Positions 44,521 through 52,100 are shown, counted from the first letter of the stretch. The stretch is 64,000 nt of DNA from Sulfurivermis sp040755915 (GCA_040755915.1 JBFLWM010000037.1:21128-85127); one strand, 5' to 3'. Translations and numbers: made by a program. The notes: generated from the letters alone by a model not told the origin.

Positions 44521-44540
44521 GGGGGCGCAAGCGCCCCCCA
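44521..44540. other. GC hairpin between dsrC and dsrM
   Basis: GGGGGGCGC (44521-44529), AA, GCGCCCCCC (44532-44540). A 9-bp perfect G-C stem immediately after dsrC and before dsrM, without a T tract. Likely an mRNA 3'-end stabiliser or partial terminator that raises the amount of dsrC message above that of dsrMKLJOP. Confidence 0.55.
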
Positions 44541-44549
44541 GGCGCAGCA

Positions 44550-44885
44550 TTAGATGCAGCCGGTCGGCTTCGGCAGGCCACCGATCTTACAGGCCTGCTT
44601 GGCGGGACCGTACGGGAACAGCTCGTACAGGTACTTGCTGTTGCCCTTCTCGGGGCCGAGCTTCTTGCCGATGGCCTTGGTCAGCACGCGGACCGCCGGG
44701 GCGATCTGGTACTCGTTGTAGTACTCGCGCAGGAAGTCGATCACTTCCCAGTGGGAGTCGGTCATCGTCACGTTTTCGGACTTGGCCAGCTCTTCAGCGA
44801 TTTCGCGGGTCCAGTCGTTGATGTTGACCAGATAACCTTCCTCATCGACTTCTACAGTCTTACCACCAGCAGTCATAGTACCCAT
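44550..44885 (-). CDS. dsrC: DsrC, sulfur-carrier protein (two functional cysteines)
   Basis: A 111-aa DsrC. Both redox cysteines are present on the C-terminal arm: C100-like in YGPAKQACKIGGLPK and the penultimate Cys in KPTGCI. DsrC carries persulfide from DsrEFH to DsrAB and forms the trisulfide processed by DsrMKJOP. The short insertion EYQIAPAVRVLTKAIG is typical of true DsrC. It is the fully functional copy; the paralogue at 50670 is not. Confidence 0.97.
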   Translation of the reverse strand: MGTMTAGGKTVEVDEEGYLVNINDWTREIAEELAKSENVTMTDSHWEVIDFLREYYNEYQIAPAVRVLTKAIGKKLGPEKGNSKYLYELFPYGPAKQACKIGGLPKPTGCI

Positions 44886-44924
44886 GACATTATCTCCTCA
44901 ATCAGTTGGATTGAATGAACAGGC

Positions 44925-45224
44925 TTACAGCCAGGATTGAACACGATCAAACTTGACGGTCAGGTCAACAAACCCGGCGTAATCGACCAGATTGATACCA
45001 TCCATCACTTTACCCTTCAGACCACGGGCATTAACGTCCGGCTCCAGGGCATAAAAGGTGATATCACCCATGGCCTGCTGCACTTTGGCGGACATGGCTG
45101 AGTCCTTCAGTGCAGCGTAAACGCCATCCTCGATCAACAGGACGGCGCTGCCTTTTGCAGCGTGCTTGATGCAGCTTTCAAAGGTGTTCTTCTGAAACGG
45201 CGACTTGTTTACGGTATGCAGCAT
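44925..45224 (-). CDS. dsrH: DsrH, sulfurtransferase subunit
   Basis: A 99-aa TusB/DsrH-family subunit of the DsrE2F2H2 hexamer. N-terminal MLHTVNKSPFQKNTFESCI is characteristic; Cys18 (ESCI) is the conserved residue. It relays persulfide sulfur towards DsrC. Confidence 0.92.
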   Translation of the reverse strand: MLHTVNKSPFQKNTFESCIKHAAKGSAVLLIEDGVYAALKDSAMSAKVQQAMGDITFYALEPDVNARGLKGKVMDGINLVDYAGFVDLTVKFDRVQSWL

Positions 45225-45238
45225 TTCGTCTTCCCCGG

Positions 45239-45631
45239 TTAAAAGGTCAGGAGCACGTCCTGCTCTTCCATAAGGTCGCGGAGTTCAGCGGCAGTCTTCA
45301 CTTCGACGTCCACCAGCAGGTCGTCTTCGCTCAGGCCACGCTCTTCCAGCGACTCCTTGGAGACGTACAGTTTTTCAACGTCGTACATCTCGAGCGCACG
45401 GTAGGTGGGGGAGAAGTTCTTCATGCCGATACCGGCGGTATCCTGACCCTTAACGATCTGGAACACGCCGTCGTCCATGAATACCACGGACACGTCCTGC
45501 TCAAAGGCAGCACCGATCAGCACCACTTCCAAGGCTTCCAGGGCGTAAACCGTACCGTACGGTGCGGTGCGGTTCACATAGCAGAACTTCTTCTGCACGC
45601 CGCCTTCCATCATTTCTTCGTCACTCATCAC
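45239..45631 (-). CDS. dsrF: DsrF, sulfurtransferase subunit
   Basis: A 130-aa TusC/DsrF-family subunit: KKFCYVNRTAPYGTVYALEALEVVLIGAAF and a C-terminal LLTF end. Forms the hexamer with DsrE and DsrH. Starts 13 bases after dsrE; ATG 45631 or 45628. Confidence 0.92.
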   Translation of the reverse strand: MMSDEEMMEGGVQKKFCYVNRTAPYGTVYALEALEVVLIGAAFEQDVSVVFMDDGVFQIVKGQDTAGIGMKNFSPTYRALEMYDVEKLYVSKESLEERGLSEDDLLVDVEVKTAAELRDLMEEQDVLLTF

Positions 45632-45643
45632 TCTGTCTCCGCA

Positions 45644-46036
45644 TTAATCGCCAAACACGACGAGGCGATCGGACTGAATACCGCCCTCGATCAGCTGGCC
45701 CAGACCGGAGATCCGGAAGCCGGGAGCGATGTTGTCAGCGTTCTTGCCGTTGCGCTTGGCCTCATCGGCGTCGGCGATGCCGCGGCGCTGGGCCGCGGCT
45801 ACGCAGACTACGAGGTCGAGGTTGTGCTTGGCAGCCAGCTCACTCCAGCGGTTGACCACGTTGCGGTCATCCTGCGGCGGAGTGGTCAGACGGGTCGCGT
45901 TGTTGACACCGTCGTGATAGAAGAACACGCGGTAAATCTCGTGCCCTGCTGCCAGCGCAGCGGTGGCGAAGTTGTACGCCGTATCAGATGCCTGATGAGT
46001 GTACGGACCTTCGTTAACCTGAATCGTAAACTTCAT
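45644..46036 (-). CDS. dsrE: DsrE, sulfurtransferase subunit with catalytic Cys
   Basis: A 130-aa TusD/DsrE-family subunit. The persulfide-accepting cysteine is in DLVVCVAAAQRRGIAD at ~res 78. DsrE receives sulfur (for example from TusA/Rhd) and passes it to DsrC. In operon with dsrF, dsrH. Confidence 0.95.
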   Translation of the reverse strand: MKFTIQVNEGPYTHQASDTAYNFATAALAAGHEIYRVFFYHDGVNNATRLTTPPQDDRNVVNRWSELAAKHNLDLVVCVAAAQRRGIADADEAKRNGKNADNIAPGFRISGLGQLIEGGIQSDRLVVFGD

Positions 46037-46059
46037 TGACCTCTTCCTTTATCCGTATC

Positions 46060-47130
46060 TTAGAAGCGGATGTGAGCAGAGGCGTTGAGGTTCACGCGGC
46101 CACCACGCCAGTTGTCGATGTGGTACTTGGTGAACGGCAGGCCGGTCAGCTCGAAGAAACGCGGCCAACCGATACGGTCGATCCACTCGTTCATACGCTC
46201 CCACTCCTTGGCGTCCTTCTTGTAGGCAGCCAAGATGTCCTTCACCACAGCGGCGGCTTCGGGCCAGCGCGGCGGGTTGTTCGGGATACCGGCAGCAACC
46301 AGCTTGTGGAAGGTCGGCTTGGAGCGGGCATTGGAGTTCTTGCCGCCGACCCAGATGGCCAGCTTGGAGTGCTCCGGATCGTTGATCTGCATCGGCGGGC
46401 AGGGCGGGAAGCAGGCGCCGCAGCAGATGCACTTCTTCTCGTCGACTTCCAGGGAGGGCTTGCCGTTGACCATGGCCGGACGGATGGCCGCTACCGGGCA
46501 GCGGGCCACAACGGACGGGCGCTCGCACACGTTGGCAACCAGGTCGTGGTTGATCTTGGGCGGCTTGGTGTGCTGGATGTTGATGGCGATGTCACCCTGG
46601 CCGCCGCAGTTGATCTGGCAGCAGGAGGTGGTCAGACGCACACGGTTCGGCATCTCTTCCTTGATGAACTCTTCGTACAGCTCGTCCATCAGGGCCTTCA
46701 CCACGCCGGAGGCGTCGGTGCCGGGGATGTCGCAGTGCAGCCAGCCCTGGGTGTGGGAGATCATGGACACGGAGTTGCCGGTACCGCCGACGGGGAAGCC
46801 TTCGGCCTGCAGCTTGTCGATCAGCGGCTGCACCTTCTTCTCGTCGGTGACCATGAACTCGATGTTGGAACGGATGGTGAAGCGCACATAGCCGTCAGCG
46901 AACTGGTCGGCGATGTCCATCAGCTTGCGGATGGTGTAGGTGTCCATCTGGCGCTGGGTACCGGCGCGCACGGTCCAGACCTGCTCGCCGGTCTTGGCGA
47001 CGTGGTGCAGGACGCCCGGACGCGGACGGTCATGGTATTTCCACTGGCCGAAGTTCTTCTTCAGCGCGGGGTGCATATACGGGAACGGATCCGGTACACC
47101 ACTCTCGATGGGCATGCGAGGTGCAGACAT
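46060..47130 (-). CDS. dsrB: DsrB, dissimilatory sulfite reductase beta subunit
   Basis: A 356-aa siroheme/[4Fe-4S] subunit of reverse DsrAB, which oxidises DsrC-bound persulfide sulfur to sulfite. Siroheme-cluster motifs are C-CQINCG (res ~150) and the ferredoxin domain CICCGACFPPCPPM. GGAGG six bases before ATG 47130 fixes the start (MSAPRMPIESG). Confidence 0.96.
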   Translation of the reverse strand: MSAPRMPIESGVPDPFPYMHPALKKNFGQWKYHDRPRPGVLHHVAKTGEQVWTVRAGTQRQMDTYTIRKLMDIADQFADGYVRFTIRSNIEFMVTDEKKVQPLIDKLQAEGFPVGGTGNSVSMISHTQGWLHCDIPGTDASGVVKALMDELYEEFIKEEMPNRVRLTTSCCQINCGGQGDIAINIQHTKPPKINHDLVANVCERPSVVARCPVAAIRPAMVNGKPSLEVDEKKCICCGACFPPCPPMQINDPEHSKLAIWVGGKNSNARSKPTFHKLVAAGIPNNPPRWPEAAAVVKDILAAYKKDAKEWERMNEWIDRIGWPRFFELTGLPFTKYHIDNWRGGRVNLNASAHIRF

Positions 47131-47173
47131 AATTACCTCCAATTACACTCAGAAATTCGTCGTTATTTAGTTT

Positions 47174-47205
47174 GCGGGGCGTACCGGTTGCCCGGGACGC
47201 CCCGC
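47174..47205. other. Hairpin between dsrA and dsrB
   Basis: GCGGGGCGT (47174-47182) and ACGCCCCGC (47197-47205) form a 9-bp perfect stem with a 14-base loop in the ~97-bp dsrA-dsrB gap. Not followed by T; likely mRNA stability element in the dsrAB transcript. Confidence 0.5.
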
Positions 47206-47227
47206 GTTTACCTGTTGGACCGACCGC

Positions 47228-48484
47228 TTAGCCAGCCTTACGCTCGAACCACTTCTGGGCCTCTTCGTCCCAGCCATCGGTACGGACGTAGGGGTTCATG
47301 CGCGGGTTGGTGATCATGTTCGGGTCGATCTCGAGACCGATGCCTTCCAGGAAGTTCACCAGGCCGATACGCTCGATCATCTCACCGGTACGCTCGTGTT
47401 CCAGGGCGTTCTCGGCGAAGAAGTCGATGATGTTGCCGGCCAGCTCTTCCAGGGCTTCGAAGTCTTCGTCGCTATCGAGCTTCATGAACGGAACGATCAC
47501 GGTGCCCATCAGGTCGCCGATCTTCAGGGTGCGCTTGCCACCCACCAGGATGGTGACGCCCTTGTCGTCGCCAGGGGACAGGGCCTTGGTCATGACGTTG
47601 ATGCAGTGCATGCAGCGGACGCAGTTCTTGTTGTCCACGGCCAGGGTGTCGTCGTCGTTCAGGGACAGGGCGCCGGTCGGGCAACGGGTGATGACGTTGT
47701 CGATGACGTACTTGCGGCCCTTGGCGTTGACGAAGTTCTTCACTTCGGCCTGGTCGACCTTCATGTCGTCGCGCCAGGTGCCGATAGTGGCCATGTCAGC
47801 GCGCTGGATGGCGTTCATGCAGTCGTTCGGGCAGCCGGACACCTTGAACTTGAACTTGTACGGCAGGGCCGGACGGTGCATGTCGTCCAGGAAGCGGTTC
47901 ACCAGGGTGCGGTGGGCGCGCTGCTCGTTGAAGCAGGAATGCTCGCAGCGAGCGGCACCCACGCAGGACATGCCGGTGCGCACAGCGGGGCCGGCGCCGC
48001 CCAGGTCGAAGCCCATCTCGTTGAACTCGTCGAAGGCCGGCTGGACGTTCTCGGTGCTGCAGCCCTGGAACATGATGTCGCCGGACTGGCCGTGGAAGGC
48101 CACCAGACCGGAACCGTACTTGTCCCAAATGTCGCAGAACTTGCGGATGGTAGCGGTATCGTAGTGCATGCCGGCGGGCGGCATGATACGCAGGGTGTGG
48201 AACTCGGCAGCCTTCGGGAACAGCGGCTTCTTGTTCTCGTCGTGCAGTTCGGTGAAGCGGGGAATGACGCCGCCGCCGTAACCGACCACGCCAACGGTAC
48301 CGCCCTTCCAGTAGCCCTTACGGGTGGTGTAGGAGGTTTCCAGCTGACCGAGCAGGTCCTTCATCATGTCGGCGTAGGGCTTGCCCTCGTCATTCGCCAG
48401 GCGCTTCAGGCCGGTCACGAAGGACGGCCACGGGCCGCTCTCCAGCTGGTCCAGCATCGGAGTCTTGTGCATCTTGGTTGCCAT
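47228..48484 (-). CDS. dsrA: DsrA, dissimilatory sulfite reductase alpha subunit
   Basis: A 418-aa alpha subunit. Siroheme-[4Fe-4S] ligation cysteines lie in CVGAARCEHSC and CPNDCMNAIQ; the inserted ferredoxin domain is CVRCMHCINVMTKA. Forms the alpha2beta2 reverse-type DsrAB with DsrB. First gene of the operon, preceded by a ~530-bp divergent region with an FNR-type box and TATAAT. The leader from the inferred start is about 250 nt. Confidence 0.96.
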   Translation of the reverse strand: MATKMHKTPMLDQLESGPWPSFVTGLKRLANDEGKPYADMMKDLLGQLETSYTTRKGYWKGGTVGVVGYGGGVIPRFTELHDENKKPLFPKAAEFHTLRIMPPAGMHYDTATIRKFCDIWDKYGSGLVAFHGQSGDIMFQGCSTENVQPAFDEFNEMGFDLGGAGPAVRTGMSCVGAARCEHSCFNEQRAHRTLVNRFLDDMHRPALPYKFKFKVSGCPNDCMNAIQRADMATIGTWRDDMKVDQAEVKNFVNAKGRKYVIDNVITRCPTGALSLNDDDTLAVDNKNCVRCMHCINVMTKALSPGDDKGVTILVGGKRTLKIGDLMGTVIVPFMKLDSDEDFEALEELAGNIIDFFAENALEHERTGEMIERIGLVNFLEGIGLEIDPNMITNPRMNPYVRTDGWDEEAQKWFERKAG

Positions 48485-48740
48485 GTTGTCATTCTCCCGT
48501 CAGAGATCTGTTGGGTTTCGGGCCGGCCGGAGGAGGGTACCTTGGCCGTCCATCTGGCCCGGCGGCGCGGCGCGGCGCGGGGCACAACTACCTAGTCTGA
48601 AGAGGACTGGACAGAGTGGTCCTTTTCAACATGGCGCGAAGTTTAGAAGTTCATTATGAAGCGAAGTATCCTTCCGATGGGGGGGAGGGGTGGGGAAGGA
48701 CTATCCTGAATGGGATATACAAAAGCCTTTGGGAATGTGG

Positions 48741-48746
48741 ATTATA
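48741..48746 (-). promoter_or_regulatory. dsrA promoter -10 element (TATAAT)
   Basis: Reverse complement reads perfect TATAAT; the inferred start is near 48734-48736. The -35 position is occupied by the FNR-type box instead of a TTGACA, as expected for a class II activator-dependent promoter. Confidence 0.65.
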
Positions 48747-48768
48747 GGTCCATAAGAAACACTATTAG

Positions 48769-48782
48769 TTGATAATAATCAA
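48769..48782. promoter_or_regulatory. Perfect FNR/Anr-type binding site upstream of dsrA
   Basis: TTGAT-AATA-ATCAA matches the FNR consensus TTGAT-N4-ATCAA in all ten positions. Its centre (48775.5) is exactly 41.5 bp upstream of a start placed at 48734 from the TATAAT. CRP/FNR-superfamily proteins such as FNR, Anr or Dnr bind this sequence, most often under low O2. No FNR-like gene is in the window. Confidence 0.75.
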
Positions 48783-49015
48783 TATATTATACAACCAACC
48801 TTATGTTGTTTATTTGATGTGCCTGCCTGCCGGGTGGTCTGGTCTGTGCTGAATAGGGGTATAAATTGAGGCTTGTTCGAGCCTTGTGCATCGGGTTCAA
48901 TATCATTACTTACTGATTCTCTGAAGTATTTGGCGTGCTGTCCAGCGCCCCCCCTTGAAGGGCCGGGACGCGTGCCACACATATATAGAGTCTTTTGGGG
49001 ACGACGAGGCAAGCG

Positions 49016-49195
49016 ATGCTTTATTTAAGTGAAATCATGATCCAGAACCCGCAACTGGATGACTTCGAGGATCTGATCGAGGTGGTGCGGCAGCGGGCCA
49101 AGGGCGAGATGTTCTTCCGCATCGATGTCAAACCCACCTACGATAATACCCCGGAGAACTGGGAGGACCGGCTCGAAGCCGCCTTTACTTCCTGA
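49016..49195 (+). CDS. 59-aa acidic protein, unknown, divergent from dsrA
   Basis: A 59-residue protein with ATG at 49016, 6 bases after a GAGG sequence. It is acidic and looks folded: a helical DDFEDLIEVVRQRAKGE part followed by FFRIDVKPTYDNTPENWED. No family recognised. Thirty bases before the 238-aa gene and in the same direction, so it heads the divergent four-gene group. Confidence 0.65.
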   Translation: MLYLSEIMIQNPQLDDFEDLIEVVRQRAKGEMFFRIDVKPTYDNTPENWEDRLEAAFTS

Positions 49196-49224
49196 TCTGC
49201 CTGGCTCAACCACGGGATTCTCGC

Positions 49225-49941
49225 GTGAAATATCTGCAACTGGAAAACGAAGCCGTGCAAGGCGAGGCCGAATGTGCCTCCGATGCCATCCGTCCGAAAC
49301 AGGCGGAGGAGGCGCGGCTGGCCCAGCTGGAGGCGGAGCTGGCGGCCCTGCCGGCCGGTGCCCCGCTGGCGCAACGCCTGAGCCTGCGCAATGACATCGG
49401 CTATATCCTGCTCGACCTCGAACGTAATGAGGATGCCTGGCAGCTGGGGCATGACAGCTTCCGCCAGGCCCTTGAGGCCCAGCTGTGGGAGCAGGCGGTG
49501 CAGGGCTGTGACATCATCTATCAATCCGAGAAGGATGATGCCATCAAGGCCCTGGCCCACGGCATCTGGCTGGCGGTGACCTATCCCATCGATCCCGAAC
49601 TTTCGGTGCTGATGTTAAAGCATCTGGTGGAGGAAACCCCGCCCAAGGCCGATGCCGCCGCCATTCCAGCGGCGGTTGCCGCCTATCTGGTGGAACTGCG
49701 CGCCGAAGGCAAAAAGCGCGAAGACCTGAAGTTCTTCACCGCCGGCATGCTGGCCGAGGTGGCCAAGAAGCACAGTGAAGTGGTGGACAACAAGGAGATC
49801 TTCGATTTCTGGGTGGAACGCCTGGAATTGAATGACCCGGCAAAGTTCCTGCCGCGCCTCGGCAAGCTGCTCGACGTACTGGTACCCGATGCCTGGTGGT
49901 ACGATCGCGACCTGCTGCGCAGCCGGCTGCCTGCGGACTGA
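49225..49941 (+). CDS. 238-aa alpha-helical protein, unknown, in the Cas6-like gene group
   Basis: A GTG-start (49225) protein of 238 aa, almost wholly helical by composition, with no signal or membrane segment. An N-terminal coiled-coil-like, Ala/Glu-rich region (residues ~10-60; AEEARLAQLEAELAALPAG) is followed by an alpha-alpha repeat-like region (IYQSEKDDAIKALAHGIWLA). Five bases before the Cas6-like start. Family not recognised; a scaffold or partner role is possible. Confidence 0.65.
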   Translation: MKYLQLENEAVQGEAECASDAIRPKQAEEARLAQLEAELAALPAGAPLAQRLSLRNDIGYILLDLERNEDAWQLGHDSFRQALEAQLWEQAVQGCDIIYQSEKDDAIKALAHGIWLAVTYPIDPELSVLMLKHLVEETPPKADAAAIPAAVAAYLVELRAEGKKREDLKFFTAGMLAEVAKKHSEVVDNKEIFDFWVERLELNDPAKFLPRLGKLLDVLVPDAWWYDRDLLRSRLPAD

Positions 49942-49946
49942 ACCCC

Positions 49947-50624
49947 ATGTTCTGGCAAGAGGACGTACAGAAGGAGTTTTTCACCGTTCCGGACAACGTG
50001 GTCGACGTGTCATTCCGCATCGACTGTCGTACCCTGCCGGTGGATCACGCCTACGCCCTTTCCGCTGCCATCCGCCGTGCCCTGCCGTGGTTCGGTGATG
50101 ACCCGGCCGACGGCCTGCATCTGGTGCACGTGGCCGACTCCGGCAATGGCTGGGAGCGCCCCAGCCACGCCCTGGCATTGCTGCATCTGTCAAAGCGGAC
50201 GCGTCTTGTCTTGCGTCTGGCCCGCGATCGAGTGGAAAATGCACGCGCCCTGTGTGGCCAGACCCTCGATGTTGATGGGCACGCCCTGGTGGTGGGGGAG
50301 GCGAAGGTTGTTCCGCTCAGCCCGGCCGCCACGATGTATGCCCGTTATGTCGTTGTGCCCGAGGGCCAGGAGGAAGGACAGTTTATTGCCGAGGCGGTGC
50401 AGCAGATGCGCGCCATGGGCCTGCACTTCAAGAAGGTGCTGGCCGGCAAGCAACACCATTTCTCCACCCCGGAAGGTCCGGTCTATGTGCGCAGCCTGAT
50501 GGTGGCCGATCTGCCTCCGCCCGATGCCGTGACCCTGCAGGAGCGGGGGCTGGGGCCGCGGCGCACCTTGGGGTGCGGCCTGTTTATTGAGCATAAATCG
50601 ATTAATAAAGTTTATTCGGAATAA
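49947..50624 (+). CDS. Cas6-like (Cmx6/type I-MYXAN-like) protein, without CRISPR array
   Basis: A 225-aa protein resembling the type I-MYXAN CRISPR Cas6/Cmx6 endoribonucleases: an N-terminal VDVSFRIDCRTLPVDHAYAL region with conserved His near residue 31, DSGNGWERP, and a C-terminal glycine-rich loop GLGPRRTLGCGLFIEHKSI, the RAMP/Cas6 G-loop pattern. Cas6 cuts pre-crRNA in CRISPR systems, but no repeats, cas genes or adaptation genes are in the window. It is surrounded by dsr-linked genes. Function, if any, in RNA processing is inference. Confidence 0.7.
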   Translation: MFWQEDVQKEFFTVPDNVVDVSFRIDCRTLPVDHAYALSAAIRRALPWFGDDPADGLHLVHVADSGNGWERPSHALALLHLSKRTRLVLRLARDRVENARALCGQTLDVDGHALVVGEAKVVPLSPAATMYARYVVVPEGQEEGQFIAEAVQQMRAMGLHFKKVLAGKQHHFSTPEGPVYVRSLMVADLPPPDAVTLQERGLGPRRTLGCGLFIEHKSINKVYSE

Positions 50625-50669
50625 CAAGTTACGTCTTAAATCTAGAAACAACTTGAAGGAGAGAGCAGC

Positions 50670-51008
50670 ATGTCCTACGAAGTAAACGGCAAGACCATCG
50701 CGGCCACCGCCAACGGCTATCTGGAAAACCTGGAAGACTGGAACGAGGAAGTGGCCAAGGTCATCGCCGAGGCCGAGAAGGTCACCCTGACCGAGAAGTC
50801 CTGGGACCTGATCAACTACCTGCGTGACGAATACCTGAACAACGGCGGCAACCAGCCCAACGATCGCAACATCGTCAAGGCGATGTCCGACAAGTGGGGC
50901 GAGAAGATCGAGGCCAAGGCCCTGTACGAGCTGTTCCCGATGCAGCCCTCCAAGCAGGCCACCAAGATCGCCGGTCTGCCGGAGACCCGTCGCAAGGGCG
51001 GTTACTAA
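50670..51008 (+). CDS. DsrC/TusE-family protein lacking both cysteines (RspA-like)
   Basis: A 112-aa DsrC-family protein (NGYLENLEDWNEEVAKVIA...LINYLRDEYLNN...ALYELFPMQPSKQ) in which the DsrC C-terminal Cys pair is replaced: ATKIAGLPETRRKGGY has no Cys at all. Such cysteine-less DsrC homologues have been proposed to be regulatory (RspA). It cannot carry sulfur as DsrC does. AAGGAG is at 50656-50661, well spaced to ATG. Last gene of the divergent group; terminator follows. Confidence 0.9.
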   Translation: MSYEVNGKTIAATANGYLENLEDWNEEVAKVIAEAEKVTLTEKSWDLINYLRDEYLNNGGNQPNDRNIVKAMSDKWGEKIEAKALYELFPMQPSKQATKIAGLPETRRKGGY

Positions 51009-51025
51009 GCCTTCCGTGCTCCGCA

Positions 51026-51051
51026 ACGACGCCCGCTTCTGCGGGCGTCGT
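51026..51051. terminator. Bidirectional terminator between the RspA-like and Sfum_1244-like genes
   Basis: ACGACGCCCGC (51026-51036), loop TTCT, GCGGGCGTCGT (51041-51051): 11 perfect pairs followed by CGTTTCT. Sits between convergent genes. Confidence 0.75.
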
Positions 51052-51056
51052 CGTTT

Positions 51057-52100
51057 CTACAGCTCGATTCCCGCGGCCGCGGCATCAATGCGCTCCGCCG
51101 CTGCATCATCTTCCCCGCCATAGGCCTGCAGCAGACGCCGGCCTGCGGCCAGCCAGTGTTCCTGGCCGCGGCCGACGCAGTCGTGCAGTGCTGTCAGGCT
51201 GCCGCGCTCCAGCCAGTACCGATAAGCGGCATTCAGGGCGGGAAACAGCACCTGGCGCATGCCGCTGAGATTGGCCATGTAGAAATGCAGGGAGGGGAGG
51301 CGCTCCTCTTCCAGCAGTGTCGGCAGCGTCGTCAGGCAGTCAGCGAGATGGTCACGCACGGCACGCGCCACCAGTTCCGCCCGTGTATGCCATACGGCAT
51401 TCAGCATCTGTTCCCACGCGGGCCCGAACAGCTGCCCTGTCTCCACCTCGCCCAGTTCGTGCAGCACCGCGGCCTCGGTTTCCGTGCCGGTCATGGCATC
51501 CAGCGCACTTTCCAGTGCGGTGTCCACCGGATAGAAGGCGATGGCGCGCGCCATGGCGTTTTCCTGGCGGCGCCAGCGCCATTCCTCGATCTTTTCCCAC
51601 AGCATGCGCCGCAGGGATTCGCGCCGCACATACACCTCGCCATGCAGGGTCATCGCCGGCGGGGCGGTAAGATCGCGGGCATGTTCCCGTCCGGTGATCA
51701 GGATGCGCCGACCGTGGCGCTGTTCCACCGCGTGCAGTTCGGCGAGGAAAAAATGCGGCTTGGACAGACCGCCGTAACCGCCGCTGTACACCAGTCCGCT
51801 GGGCAGCAACTGATCATTGATGATTTCCGGCTCGAACGGGGCATACGCCTGTGTGCTCACCTCGATGGGGCGGTAGTCCTGTTCCTCCAGCTCGCCCCAT
51901 AGCCGCTCACGCTCCACCAGCCAGTCGCCGAGCTGTTTCTCCGGCAGCCGCTCGTCATAGCCGAAGCCCATTTCCCAGCGGAAATATTCGCGCATCTTGA
52001 GCAGGTAGATGCACAGGGAATAGTTGCGGGCATGACGGGCGTCGGAGATGTGGCAGTTGTGTTGCACCTGGGCGGTGAGGGTGTGAAGATCGGTGCGCAT
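51057..52100 (-). CDS. Conserved protein of Sfum_1244-like family
   Basis: A 347-aa protein. The start TLTAQVQHNCHISDARHA and RREYF-type region LKMREYFRWEMGFGYDERLP, then LVYSGGYGGLSKPHFFLAEL, match the conserved hypothetical family seen in Syntrophobacter (Sfum_1244) and several sulfur bacteria. No enzymatic motif recognised. ATG 52100 is the best start. The 17-bp palindrome at 52132 is in its upstream region, shared with the divergent 52208 gene. Confidence 0.7.
   Translation of the reverse strand: MRTDLHTLTAQVQHNCHISDARHARNYSLCIYLLKMREYFRWEMGFGYDERLPEKQLGDWLVERERLWGELEEQDYRPIEVSTQAYAPFEPEIINDQLLPSGLVYSGGYGGLSKPHFFLAELHAVEQRHGRRILITGREHARDLTAPPAMTLHGEVYVRRESLRRMLWEKIEEWRWRRQENAMARAIAFYPVDTALESALDAMTGTETEAAVLHELGEVETGQLFGPAWEQMLNAVWHTRAELVARAVRDHLADCLTTLPTLLEEERLPSLHFYMANLSGMRQVLFPALNAAYRYWLERGSLTALHDCVGRGQEHWLAAGRRLLQAYGGEDDAAAERIDAAAAGIEL

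Larger units (their letters stand above)
48485..49015. promoter_or_regulatory. Divergent dsrA / 59-aa gene regulatory region
   Basis: A 531-bp gene-free, unusually AT-rich stretch (especially 48700-48830) between dsrA (leftwards) and the group starting at 49016 (rightwards). It holds the FNR-type box and -10 element described separately, a GACGGGAG ribosome-binding region for dsrA near 48495, and a short hairpin (48601-48630 region, GAGGACTGG.../...). No reading frame in it looks coding; the minus-strand 77-codon frame at 48779-49012 has no family resemblance. Confidence 0.7.

Noticed and set aside
48779..49012. 77-codon minus-strand frame in the dsrA upstream region
   Set aside because: No Shine-Dalgarno, no known motif, AT-rich composition unlike neighbours; overlaps the divergent start region.
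49947..51008. CRISPR array near the Cas6-like gene
   Set aside because: I looked for regularly spaced 25-40 bp repeats in 48.4-52 kb and the rest of the window and saw none; intergenic spaces are too short.
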